Source: Singulisphaera sp. GP187 (GTDB lineage Bacteria; Planctomycetota; Phycisphaerae; Phycisphaerales; SM1A02). From it: DNA of 57,037 bases. The notes under the pieces were generated by a model, which searched no databases, was not told the DNA's origin, and saw only the letters and a program-made list of their open reading frames with translations. How positions within the stretch are numbered: position 1 is the first letter of the stretch; every line of letters starts with the position of its first letter. Where the stretch lies: the NCBI GenBank assembly GCA_945862215.1, contig CAMAXY010000012.1:1-57037 (forward strand), read 5' to 3'. The position numbers and the translations under genes were made by a program. Below are positions 34,053-43,700 of the stretch, piece after piece.

Positions 34053-34776
34053 CGATTGTCGGCGTGACGATCCATTGAATGGAAGCATCTGAAAGATTGA
34101 TGACACCACATGCGAGTGCCACCTTTCCCTCTTTGACAAGTGTACGGATCTTCGTACTTCGGTTGGTCAGTTCTTCCATGCTGAGTTTCGCGTTGGCCGC
34201 AATGCATGCAGAGAAGAGTGCTTCTTTGTCGCAGCCGACGCAGGCTTTCGTTGCTGATTGAATTGCGGGGCGAATCTTGCCAAGCAATTGTGGCAGCGCT
34301 CCACTAACTTCCGCTTCACTCATGCATGCCGACACTGCTCCGCAGTGATCGTGTCCAAGGACAACAACTAAAGGTACATTCAGATATTTGACCGCATATT
34401 CAATTGATGCAATAGCGTCATCTGAAACAACATTTCCTGCAAGGCTGACAGTAAAGACATCATTGCTCTTCGCCCCAAGGATTTCTCCGTAAGGAACTCG
34501 AGAGTCAGAGCAACCGACGATGGCAACATATGGACTCTGCCCTACGACTAGGCCATCTCGGGAACCTGGATTCTTCTCAAGTTGTGCTCGAATCGCTATT
34601 TTTGCGTTTTCATCGGCAGCTTGAAAAAAAGCGAATGCTGCAGCTGGGGAGGCGAGCGCTTGCTCGCGTGTGGGCGGTGTGGTCTCAACTTTTTGTGCTG
34701 CGATTCCAAAGGCACCATTCAAGATGACCAGTGTTGTGGCGATCAGGATCAAACGACTGTTGTAGACTTTGTTCAT
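34033..34776 (-). CDS. Exported beta-carbonic anhydrase
   Basis: A 247-residue zinc enzyme that interconverts CO2 and bicarbonate. The zinc site is Cys89, Asp91 and Arg93 in VGCSDSRVP and His142-x-x-Cys145 in LGHDHCGAV. A signal peptide (LILIATTLVILNGAFGIAA) places it in the periplasm, less usual for a beta-class enzyme. It converges on pcp with a 20-base overlap. The start at 34776 lies close to the divergent kdsC, with about 20 bases between them. Confidence 0.9.
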   Translation of the reverse strand: MNKVYNSRLILIATTLVILNGAFGIAAQKVETTPPTREQALASPAAAFAFFQAADENAKIAIRAQLEKNPGSRDGLVVGQSPYVAIVGCSDSRVPYGEILGAKSNDVFTVSLAGNVVSDDAIASIEYAVKYLNVPLVVVLGHDHCGAVSACMSEAEVSGALPQLLGKIRPAIQSATKACVGCDKEALFSACIAANAKLSMEELTNRSTKIRTLVKEGKVALACGVINLSDASIQWIVTPTIVTPAAK

Positions 34777-34796
34777 TCAAAAAGATTAATGTGAAA

Positions 34797-35369
34797 ATGG
34801 ACGTGCTGTCAAATAGACAACCTCTCAAATCTGAAGAACCATCTTGGTTTGATATTCGCGCAATCGTGATGGATGTCGACGGGACGTTGACCGATGGTGG
34901 CATTTATCTTGACGATGTTGGAGAGGAATTCAAACGCTATGACGCTCGAGATGGACTTGGGATTGCGATGTGGCATCGCTCGGGTGGGAAAACGGCAGTC
35001 ATTACCGGGCGAAAGGGATTGGCTCTCACGCACCGTATGCGGGAACTTCATATCGAAAATGTTGAGCAGGGAGCAACTGACAAAGTCGCAGCTCTGAACA
35101 GAATCGTCGAGAGCCTTGGTGTGACAGTAGCGCAGTGCGCCTTCGTGGGTGATGACATTCCAGATCTTGCAGTGATGCGCGAGGTTGGAGTTGCCGTTGC
35201 GGTCGCAGATGCATCGAGCGAAATTCTTTCGGTTGCGAAGATCACAACGGTTGCAAAGGGCGGTCATGGCGCAATACGAGAATTGGTCGAGATGATCCTG
35301 CGTGGGCAGGGGAAGTGGGACGCTCTTGTTGCGGCATACTCTGCAAATTCGCCCACTATCATCCATTGA
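34797..35369 (+). CDS. kdsC: KdsC-like 3-deoxy-D-manno-octulosonate 8-phosphate phosphatase
   Basis: A 190-residue HAD-superfamily phosphatase. VMDVDGTLTDGG (about residues 24-35) carries the nucleophile and acid/base Asp, followed by FKRYDARDGLGI, VITGRKGLALTHR and CAFVGDDIPDL, all typical of KdsC, which makes free KDO for lipopolysaccharide. A related neuraminate or other sugar phosphatase is possible. Start is the ATG at 34797; the frame upstream lies in the divergent gene's leader. Its TGA overlaps the ATG of the binding-protein gene, so this phosphatase is tied to the sugar importer rather than to other KDO genes. Confidence 0.8.
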   Translation: MDVLSNRQPLKSEEPSWFDIRAIVMDVDGTLTDGGIYLDDVGEEFKRYDARDGLGIAMWHRSGGKTAVITGRKGLALTHRMRELHIENVEQGATDKVAALNRIVESLGVTVAQCAFVGDDIPDLAVMREVGVAVAVADASSEILSVAKITTVAKGGHGAIRELVEMILRGQGKWDALVAAYSANSPTIIH

Positions 35370-36370
35370 TGCAGTCACTGACAACCCATCCAAATTTTCG
35401 GCGATCGATTCTGGTGCTTGCTTCACTGGTATTGATTGCAAGTCTCGGCGCATTCTCCGCGCAAGAGAAGACACGACCGATGATCGCCGTAATCCCAAAG
35501 GGAACGACGCACGAATTTTGGAAGACTGTGCATGCTGGAGCGCTGAAGGGGGCGTCGGAAAGTGGCGTCGACATTCTTTGGAAGGGACCTGCTCGCGAAG
35601 ATGATCGCGATGATCAAATCAAAGTTGTCGAGAGTTCGGTTTCTCGCAAAGTGCAGGGAATCGTGATCGCGCCGCTTGACGAACAAGCACTTGTGCCGTG
35701 CTTGAAAGAAGCGGCGACGGCAAAGATTCCTGTCGTAGTGTTCGATAGCGGAATCAAATGGGATGGCCGCTCTTCGTTTGTTGCGACGGATAATCGGCGT
35801 GGGGGAATGTTGGCTGCCGAAGAATTGGGGCGAATCCTTGCAGGGAAAGGCAAGGTTGTGATGATGCGTTATGTGGAAGGTTCTGCCAGCACATCTCTGC
35901 GCGAGGATGGTTTCTTGAGCACGATGAAGGAAAAATTCCCAGCAATTCAGATTGTGTCGAGCGATCAATATGGTGGCGCAACAGTGGATTCTGCATATCG
36001 CGTTGCAGAAAACTTATTGAATCGATTCACAGATTTGGACGGACTCTATGCTCCCAACGAATCTACGACATACGCATGCATGAAAGCGTTGACGGATTTA
36101 AAGCGAGGAGACAAAGTGCATCTTGTGGGATTCGATGCGAGCGAAAAGTTGGTTGCTGGTTTACGCGCAGGATCGATCGATGCGCTTGTCGTGCAGAATC
36201 CCTTTCGAATGGGCGAACTCGCCGTGACCACGATGGCAAAAGTCATTCGCGGTGAAAGTGTTCCCAAAGATGTCGATACCGGTTGCACTCTGGTGACTCG
36301 AACAAATATCGACGAGCCTGCCATTCGCACAGTCCTTGAGCCTCCAATCGCTCAATGGCTGAAAGAGTGA
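35369..36370 (+). CDS. Sugar ABC importer substrate-binding protein
   Basis: A 333-residue periplasmic binding protein of the ribose/galactose type (Peripla_BP_4). A signal peptide (VLASLVLIASLGAFSAQ) precedes MIAVIPKGTTHEFWKTVHAG, GIVIAPLDEQALVPCLKEA, VVVFDSGIKWD and FAPNES-like hinge strands. It binds a monosaccharide and delivers it to the permease. Start ATG 35369 overlaps the kdsC stop by one base. Confidence 0.85.
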   Translation: MQSLTTHPNFRRSILVLASLVLIASLGAFSAQEKTRPMIAVIPKGTTHEFWKTVHAGALKGASESGVDILWKGPAREDDRDDQIKVVESSVSRKVQGIVIAPLDEQALVPCLKEAATAKIPVVVFDSGIKWDGRSSFVATDNRRGGMLAAEELGRILAGKGKVVMMRYVEGSASTSLREDGFLSTMKEKFPAIQIVSSDQYGGATVDSAYRVAENLLNRFTDLDGLYAPNESTTYACMKALTDLKRGDKVHLVGFDASEKLVAGLRAGSIDALVVQNPFRMGELAVTTMAKVIRGESVPKDVDTGCTLVTRTNIDEPAIRTVLEPPIAQWLKE

Positions 36371-36424
36371 TTTCAACTTTCACATGAGTTGCGACACAAA
36401 TATTTCCTCGAACATATTCTCGAA

Positions 36425-37828
36425 ATGAAATCCCCAATCTTTCGACTGACTGGCATCAGCAAGACCTTCAGTGGAGTGCATGCTTTGCGGAAAGTGGATC
36501 TTGATCTTGCTGCGGGGGAGATACATGCAATCCTTGGGGAAAATGGCGCAGGAAAAAGCACGCTGCTGCGGATTATGGCTGGAGCGGAATTCTTGGATGC
36601 AGGTTCGATGCAATTGAGCGGGAAGGACTATTTCCCAAAGTCGCCGCGTGCGGCACGAACTGCAGGAGTTTGTGTCGTCCATCAGGAACCCGCGATCGCA
36701 GAGCATCAGACTGTTGCAGACAACATCAATCTTGGTTGTGAGATTTCCTCGTTTGGAATTATTGATCGAGCATCGCAGTTGCGCAAAGCGCGACAGGCAC
36801 TAAAAGCGATTGGTGCAGAAGCGATCGTCGATCCCACCGCACTCGCAAGCACTTTGACATCTGGCACGCGGCAACTTGTCGAAATTGCTCGCGCATTTGG
36901 TACGCAACCATCGGTGTTGCTTCTCGACGAGCCGACCAGTTCTCTCGGAAGGGTCGAAGCAGATCAACTTTGGAATGCCGTTCGCACAATGGCCAACTCT
37001 GGAGTCGCCGTCGCGCTTGTCTCTCATCGACTTGATGAAGTACGGCGTGTTGCCAATCGTGCGACGATCTTGCGAGATGGCGCGGTTGTGAAAAGTGGCG
37101 AACTTTCGATGCTTGATGATGACGCGCTCGTGCGAGCGATGTCGGGAAGCGTGGCGAAAGAGTTGCAAGCCCGCAGTGCGCGTACGCATGAAAAGATTTG
37201 TTTTCAAGCTGGTTCATTCGAGATTCGCAGGGGTGAAATTATTGGCATCGGTGGCCTCGTTGGTTCTGGTCGCAGTCGATGGCTTCGTGAATTGGCTTTG
37301 AAATCTGGTGCGGCAAGAGTGAGTGAAGATCGCCGCGGCGAGGGTTTTGCGCAATCGCTATCGATTGCTGAAAATCTGACGCTCCCATTTCTTGGCCGAA
37401 TGGGTCGATGGGGCATTGTGCTTTCAAGTGAGCAAGCGCGTGTTGCGAACAAGTGGCGCGAGGCGCTTTCGATCAAATGCACAGGTCCGTGGCAGCGCAT
37501 CGGCGATCTTTCTGGGGGCAATCAACAGAAGATTGCAATCGCTCGAGTTCTTGAGCAAGGAACTGCACTCATCTTGGTCGACGAACCAACACGCGGCATT
37601 GATGTTTCTGCCAAGGCTGCGATCCACGAGATTCTTCGCCATGCTGCGGACGATGGACATTCCATCGTCGTGGTGTCGAGCGACACGCGCGAATTGCTTG
37701 CATTCTGCGATCGCATCGCGGTGATGTGGCGAGGATCACTTGGGGTTTCGAAGGCGACGAACGAGTGGACCGAACATTCGATCGTCGATACTGCGCTTCG
37801 AGGTGCAGGCGTGGAGTCCGCAGCATGA
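36425..37828 (+). CDS. Sugar ABC importer ATP-binding protein (RbsA-like, two domains)
   Basis: A 467-residue tandem ATPase. Domain 1 has Walker A GENGAGKST and Walker B VLLLDEPTSSL with signature LTSGTRQLVEIA. Domain 2 has the relaxed Walker A GLVGSGRSR and a canonical signature LSGGNQQKIAIARVL with ALILVDEPTRGIDV, the RbsA arrangement. The start at 36425 is the first ATG that leaves a normal N-terminus (KSPIFRLTGISKTFSG). The stop overlaps the permease start by four bases (ATGA). Confidence 0.88.
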   Translation: MKSPIFRLTGISKTFSGVHALRKVDLDLAAGEIHAILGENGAGKSTLLRIMAGAEFLDAGSMQLSGKDYFPKSPRAARTAGVCVVHQEPAIAEHQTVADNINLGCEISSFGIIDRASQLRKARQALKAIGAEAIVDPTALASTLTSGTRQLVEIARAFGTQPSVLLLDEPTSSLGRVEADQLWNAVRTMANSGVAVALVSHRLDEVRRVANRATILRDGAVVKSGELSMLDDDALVRAMSGSVAKELQARSARTHEKICFQAGSFEIRRGEIIGIGGLVGSGRSRWLRELALKSGAARVSEDRRGEGFAQSLSIAENLTLPFLGRMGRWGIVLSSEQARVANKWREALSIKCTGPWQRIGDLSGGNQQKIAIARVLEQGTALILVDEPTRGIDVSAKAAIHEILRHAADDGHSIVVVSSDTRELLAFCDRIAVMWRGSLGVSKATNEWTEHSIVDTALRGAGVESAA

Positions 37829-38874
37829 GTGCGCCAAATTCTCTCAGCGGTTGGGCACGATGGAATTCAACTTTCAAGCGATTGCTTGGACCAAGTGCCG
37901 CACTTTGTGCTGTAATTCTGTTCTTTTCCTTGGTCGCGCCAGAGTCGTTTTGTACGGTACAAAATGCGCGAACGCTTTCCGCTCAATCTGTTGTGGTTGT
38001 GTTGGGTGCAATTGGAATGACATTTGTCGTGGTTGGCGGTGGTATTGATCTGTCAATCGGATCTGTGATCGCGCTTTCATCGGTCGCATCTGCGTTGGTG
38101 GTTCGCGCTGGATTCAGTTCGGGCACTGCGGCTTTACTTGGATGTTTCGTTGGGTTGATGGTCGGTTGCGTAAACGGATTCTTGGTCGCGTCTGCACGAT
38201 TGCCAGCGTTCATTGCAACTCTTGGAACGATGGGAATTGCGCGTGGTGTTGCGAAGTGGCTTGCGAATCAAAGCACGATCTATCCACCAGAAGATTGGAC
38301 AAGTTCGTTGATGGCGAAGAATCCTGATCCTGCATGGTTGCTTCTTGCCCCAGGAGTTTGGATTACGATTGTGATTGCTTTGGCATTTGGATTTGTACTC
38401 AGCCGAACTGTGTTTGGTGCGTGGGTGACTTCGATTGGTAGCAACGAATCTGCAGCTCGACTCTGCGGCGTGCCAGTCGTTCGCGTTCGATGGACGACCT
38501 ATGCGCTGTGCGGACTTCTTGCGGGAGTTGCAGGCGTACTGCAATTCCACAGACTCAGCGGTGGTGATCCAACAACAGCAAATGGCAAAGAATTGGAAGT
38601 CATCGCAGCGGTTGTGATTGGTGGTGCAGCGCTTTCGGGTGGATTTGGAACGGTTGGCGGTTCAATCGTTGGTGCGATATTGATGGCGGCTCTTGCTAAT
38701 GGATGCAATCTTGTCGATTGGAATTCGCTTGGAAGATGGGGAGTTTCGACTGAGATGGCGCAAACGCTTTCGAGTTGGTTTGGATCGAGCGGAATTCCGA
38801 ACTACGTTCAAGAAATTTTAGTCGGCGTGGTCATCGTGATCGCCGCGCTCGCAGATCGGCGGCGTCATAGATAA
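37825..38874 (+). CDS. Sugar ABC importer permease (RbsC-like)
   Basis: A 349-residue permease with about nine to ten helices. Family stretches are FVVVGGGIDLSIGSVIALSS, VNGFLVASARLPAFIATLGT, GSNESAARLCGVPVVRVRW and VIGGAALSGGFGTVGGSIVG. It pairs with the binding protein and ATPase encoded just upstream. The ATG at 37825 (ATGA overlap) is preferred to the longer frame. Confidence 0.88.
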   Translation: MSAPNSLSGWARWNSTFKRLLGPSAALCAVILFFSLVAPESFCTVQNARTLSAQSVVVVLGAIGMTFVVVGGGIDLSIGSVIALSSVASALVVRAGFSSGTAALLGCFVGLMVGCVNGFLVASARLPAFIATLGTMGIARGVAKWLANQSTIYPPEDWTSSLMAKNPDPAWLLLAPGVWITIVIALAFGFVLSRTVFGAWVTSIGSNESAARLCGVPVVRVRWTTYALCGLLAGVAGVLQFHRLSGGDPTTANGKELEVIAAVVIGGAALSGGFGTVGGSIVGAILMAALANGCNLVDWNSLGRWGVSTEMAQTLSSWFGSSGIPNYVQEILVGVVIVIAALADRRRHR

Positions 38875-38881
38875 TGCAATC

Positions 38882-40342
38882 ATGATTCCATCACTCATAC
38901 TGGTCACAGCAATGATTCACACGATGAACACTCAATCAACACCATCGTCGATTCCCATTCCTGCCGTCGCAACAATCGCCGGCGCGCCTGCGGCATTTGG
39001 CCCTGTTCCAAGTGCGCGACAGATGCGTTGGCATGCAATGGAATCGTGCATGTTCATTCATTTCGGAGTGAACACATTTACTGGAGCTGAGTGGGGCGGT
39101 GGAAAAGAAAACCCAACGCTCTTCAATCCAACAATGCTGGATTGTCTGCAGTGGGCGCGTGCTGCGAAAGATGCTGGACTTCGTGGAATCATTCTCACTG
39201 CCAAGCATCACGATGGATTTTGTTTATGGCCATCGGCTGTCACCGAGCATTCCGTCAAGTCCAGCCCGTGGCGCGATGGCAAAGGCGATGTGCTTCGAGA
39301 ACTTTCAGCTGCATGTCGTGCGGAGGGATTGGCTTTTGGAGTGTATTTATCTCCGTGGGATCGCAATAATCCAAAGTATGGTTCGGGCGAGGCATACAAC
39401 GAATATTTTGCATCGCAGTTGAAAGATGTGCTTTCAAATTATGGCGAAGTTTCTGAAGTGTGGTTTGATGGCGCATGTGGCGAAGGACCAGATGGTCGCA
39501 AGCAGGTTTATGATTTTCCAAAGTTCATCGATGTTGTGCGGACCTGCCAACCAGGCGCATGCATCTTCAGTGATGGTGGCCCAGATGTTCGATGGGTTGG
39601 AAATGAAAGCGGATTCGGCAGCGAAACGAATTGGAGCCGAATGAATGCGAAGGAATTTTTCCCAGGGATTACGGGAAGAAACGACGATCTCGAGCATGGT
39701 CAACGCGATGGCACCGATTGGTTGCCTGCCGAAGTAGATGTCAGTATTCGTCCCGGATGGTTTTGGCGTGCCGCGGAAGATGATCGCGTCAAGAGTCCTC
39801 AGACTCTGGAGAAAATTTGGTTTGAGAGCGTGGGGCGCGGATACAATCTGCTGTTGAATATTCCTGTGGATTCACGCGGATTGGTTGCGCCACAAGAACT
39901 AGCCTCGCTGAAAGAGTGGGGCAATCTCCAGCGTGCAATGTTTGCTGTTGATTTCGCTCCCAAAGCGGAAGTTTCTGCAACATCAACGCGCCTCGCGCCG
40001 AGCACGTCAGCGTTTGCGGCAGCAAATGTCACCGACGGAAATCCCGCCACCTACTGGGCGACGGATGATGCGGTCTCAAGCGGTACTTTGGAATTTCTCT
40101 TTCCAATTGCGATTTCGCCCCGCGTCATTCGCATTGAAGAAGCCATCCAACTTGGTCAGCGTGTGGATGCGTTTCATGTTGAGTTGCGTGGCAGCGATGG
40201 AGTTTGGCGCAAGACTGTGCAAGGAACGACCATTGGAGTTCGGCGCATTCTGAGACTGGAAGGCGAAGGCGTGAATGGTGTGCGTGTTGTCATTGATCAA
40301 TCGCGCGCATGCCCGTGCATCAGCCGTGTGTCGATTTATTGA
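38882..40342 (+). CDS. GH29 alpha-L-fucosidase with C-terminal F5/8-type domain
   Basis: A 486-residue glycoside hydrolase. The GH29 core (about residues 45-345) has FIHFGVNTFTGAEWGGG, ILTAKHHDGFCLWPSAVTEH, and the catalytic nucleophile Asp in EVSEVWFDGACGEG. A C-terminal F5/8-type carbohydrate-binding domain (about 360-486) has NVTDGNPATYWATDDAVSSG. It releases L-fucose or a related sugar. It is eight bases after the permease gene, so the importer probably takes up the released sugar. The N-terminus is short and only weakly hydrophobic; later ATGs at 38912 and 38924 are alternatives. Confidence 0.88.
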   Translation: MIPSLILVTAMIHTMNTQSTPSSIPIPAVATIAGAPAAFGPVPSARQMRWHAMESCMFIHFGVNTFTGAEWGGGKENPTLFNPTMLDCLQWARAAKDAGLRGIILTAKHHDGFCLWPSAVTEHSVKSSPWRDGKGDVLRELSAACRAEGLAFGVYLSPWDRNNPKYGSGEAYNEYFASQLKDVLSNYGEVSEVWFDGACGEGPDGRKQVYDFPKFIDVVRTCQPGACIFSDGGPDVRWVGNESGFGSETNWSRMNAKEFFPGITGRNDDLEHGQRDGTDWLPAEVDVSIRPGWFWRAAEDDRVKSPQTLEKIWFESVGRGYNLLLNIPVDSRGLVAPQELASLKEWGNLQRAMFAVDFAPKAEVSATSTRLAPSTSAFAAANVTDGNPATYWATDDAVSSGTLEFLFPIAISPRVIRIEEAIQLGQRVDAFHVELRGSDGVWRKTVQGTTIGVRRILRLEGEGVNGVRVVIDQSRACPCISRVSIY

Positions 40343-40471
40343 ATGTTGAAGTGCAGTGGTTGGATTCGAGCAACGGAATTGCATAAGTGAGCAGCCGTGA
40401 AAAGTCCTCTCGGGGCTCAGACAGTCCTCGGCGACCGACACGATCCGGCTTGCTAAATTTTTTTACAAGCG

Positions 40472-40540
40472 CCGTCGGCCGCCTGCGGAACTCGCCCGAG
40501 AGAACTTTCCGACGGCTGGGCACGCAAACAGATTCGCGCA
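40472..40540. repeat. Dispersed intergenic repeat, copy 2
   Basis: It has the core GGCCGCCTGCGGAACTCGCC, GAGAGAACTTTCC, then ACGGCTGGGCACGCAAAC, matching the copies at 1-72 and 40629-40698 in the same orientation. Confidence 0.85.
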
Positions 40541-40561
40541 AGCACTGCAGAGTCGAACCTC

Positions 40562-40608
40562 TGAAATGGGCAACTCGTGTCGTTTTTCGACACTGGTTGC
40601 CCATTTCA
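40562..40608. repeat. Long near-perfect hairpin between repeat copies
   Basis: A 13-bp arm TGAAATGGGCAAC, a two-base internal mismatch, and a six-bp arm GTGTCG close a TTTTT loop, with the complementary arms CGACAC and GTTGCCCATTTCA. There is no T-run after the stem on either strand, so it is not a standard terminator. Confidence 0.85.
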
Positions 40609-40628
40609 ACCCGTAGAGCGTGCGAAAG

Positions 40629-40698
40629 TCGGGGGGCCTGCGGAACTCGCCCGAGAGAACTTTCCAACGGCTAGGCACGCAAACAGATGCGCGACGGA
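40629..40698. repeat. Dispersed intergenic repeat, copy 3
   Basis: It has GGCCTGCGGAACTCGCCCGA, GAGAACTTTCCAACGGCTAGG, CACGCAAAC and the GACGGAATC tail also present after copy 1. Its first bases differ from copy 2. Confidence 0.8.
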
Positions 40699-40769
40699 AT
40701 CGAAAAACCTCTGATCCGCTGCTGTATCCGCGGCTCGAAATTTCCCACGGTTGCTTTTCGATTTTGACT

Positions 40770-43700
40770 TTAGTGCGATGCTGCAGGAGGCGTCGGTGGT
40801 GGATCACCTGCAGCGGCCGCTTCATGCGCTGCGCTCGCAGCAATTGGCGAGGGTCGCTTGGGTCCAAAGCGTGCGGTCACGGAGAGAATCATCACGAAGA
40901 AAACAGGCACAACAAGCTGATCCATCGTCGCCGATCCGATCATTCCACCAAGCACAGTGGTACCAATTGATTGACGACTATTTGCGCCAGCACCAGTTGC
41001 GATCGTCAGCGGCAACACGCCAAGCATAAAAGCAATGGCTGTCATCAAGATCGGCCGCAGTCGTTGGTGAGATGCGTTGACAGCGGCATCAATGATGCTC
41101 TCGCCAGCGTCGTATCGTGCCTTGGCAAATTCCACAATCAAAATCGCATTTTTCGCCGCCAGTCCGACGAGCATCACGAGACCAATCTGCGCATAGACAT
41201 CGAGTGCCTTCCCTCGGATGTGCATCAGAATCAGCGCACCAAGAATCGCGAATGTGACTGCGAGAAGAACATTGAGCGGCAGAACCCAACTTTCATAAAG
41301 TGCGGCAAGCAACAAGAAGACCGCACATATTGCCATTGCAAAGATGAATGGTGCATATGCGCCAGACTCGATCTGTTGATAGGTCGTCCCCGTCCATTCA
41401 TATGTGATTCCATCTGGAAGCGTCGCAGCCGCAACTTCTTCGAGCGCCCTGATCGAATCGCCCGAGCCATAGCCAGGCCCAGTGGATCCGTTGAGCTGGA
41501 TCGTGTTGTACATGTTGTAACGGGTGGCATTATCGGTTCCAACTTCGAATGCATAGGAGGTGAATGCTGAGACAGGAACCATTCCGCCATCTTTATTGCG
41601 AACATACAGTTTGAAAACATCAGAGAGTTTCATGCGACTTTCCGCATCCGCTTGAATCATGACGTTGTAAACCTGATCGAACTGGTTGTAATTATTAATA
41701 AAAGATTGGCCGATCGTTTCTCCGATTGTCTGGAAAACTGTGCCCATATCGAGCCCCAAACTGAAAACTTTTGTTCGGTCAATCGAAAGTTTTATAATTG
41801 GGACTTCTGCTTGGAATGGCGTTGTCACCCCAGCAATTTCTGGACGCTTTTCCAACTCAGCGATTAAGTTGTTTGCTGCAGCGGAGAGCGCTGGATATCC
41901 GATGCCGTTGACATCTTCCAATTGAAGCTGCCAACCGGCGACTGTTCCCAGTCCAGGAATTGGTGGAGGTGGGAATGGAAACGCCCCGCCTTGCGGAATT
42001 GTGACCAATTTCGGGAATACACGGGTGATGATTGCTCGAGCATTTTCGGTGATCGCATCTCGCTCGTCCCACGGCTTGAGAACCACAATGATAAAACCTG
42101 CGTTGGTTGTTGCAACGCCAGTGAGGAAGTTGAAGCCATTGATTTGAATGACATCGACGACCGATGACTCTTCATTGACAATCTTCAAGACTTGTGCGCT
42201 GACTTCTTCGGTGCGTTCGAGGCTCGCTCCAGATGGAAGTTGCACCCCGACGAAAAAATATCCTTGATCTTCATTTGGAATGAAAGCAGTTGGTGTTCGT
42301 TCGAGCAAGTAGACAACTCCCAATGCTCCAAGAACAAAAGTTAAAGCAATGATCCACCAATGATGCGCAAGCAAGCGAACGAAACGGGAGTAATGCCCAG
42401 TGCAATATTCGAATCCTTCGTTGAACATCACGAATGGCTTGAAGGTTGTCTTGTGAGGTTTTTGCAGAAAGAGCGCGCTGAGAGCAGGGGAGAGCGTGAG
42501 CGAATTGACCATACTCAGTCCAATACTGAACGCGATCGTCAAAGCGAATTGGTTGTAAAGCTGTCCGGTGATTCCGGGCATGAGTGCTGCAGGAATGAAG
42601 ACTGCGAGCAACACCGAACTTGTTGCAACAATCGGTCCTGCAACTTCCTTCATCGCCTTTTCGGCAGCGATCGTTCCATTCTCCGCACCCATTTCTAGTT
42701 GTCGATAGACATTTTCGACCACGATGATCGAATCGTCGACCACGAGGCCAATCGCAAGGACGAGTCCAAGCAATGTGAGAGTATTGATCGTGAATCCTGC
42801 GGCAAGCATGATGGCGAAGGTTCCAATGATGGAGACTGGAATTGCGATCATCGGAATCAGCGTCGCTCGCCAACTTTGCAAGAAGATGAAGATGACGGCA
42901 AGGACAAGAAGTCCTGCCTCAACAAGTGTCGCAATCAAATCACTGATCGATGCCGAGACAAATGCGGTGCTGTCATAGGTGACTTGCCACTTGATCCCTG
43001 GCGGGAAAAGTGGTTGAAGACGATTCATTTGTTTCTTAACAGCTTCGACGACGGCGTATGCATTCGCAGATGGCAGTTGATAAATTCCGATTGTTCCCGT
43101 GCTTTTGCCGTTGAGCGAAGATGTTGTGTCGTATTGAAAGGCTCCAAGTTCTGTTCGACCAATATCGGAAATACGAACGACGGCGCCGTTGTCCCCAGTT
43201 CGCACCACAATTGCGGCGAATTCTTCAGCGCTGACCAAGCGGCCCTTTGTGACGAGAGTTAAATCAAATGACGGCGAGCCGACTGTTGGAGAGGATCCGA
43301 CACTTCCAAGCGATGCTTGTTGGTTCTGATCCTGAACCGCCTTGACGACATCAGGTGGAGTGATTCCCATCGCAGCCATGCGTTGCGGGTCGAGCCAAAC
43401 GCGCATGGAATATTGAAGAAGACCGAAGATAGTGATTGTGCCAACGCCGTCGACGCGCGACAGAACTGGTTGAACAACGATGTTCGCATAGTTCGAAAGA
43501 AACTTGCTGTCGTATGCATCGTTGGTTGATTCGAGCGAGACAACGAGTGTCAAGTTGGAAGATTGCTTGGTGATCGTGACACCGAGCTGTTGTACTTGCT
43601 GTGGAAGTTGAGCCGTCGCAGTCTGCACTCTGTTGAGCACATCGACCGCGCCAATATTCAGGTCATATCCGACTTCGAATGTAACGGTGATATTGGATTG

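Larger units (their letters stand above)
40343..40769. other. 427-bp intergenic region with two repeats and a hairpin
   Basis: Between the convergent fucosidase and RND genes there is no gene I can support. It holds two copies of the dispersed repeat, a long hairpin between them, and a smaller stem CTTG-ctaaattttttta-CAAG near 40450-40470. Confidence 0.7.

Noticed and set aside
40320..40867. Small minus-strand proteins reading VCVPSRxKVLSGEFRR
   Set aside because: They arise from reading through the dispersed repeat copies; the same peptide appears at each copy and there is no start site of quality.
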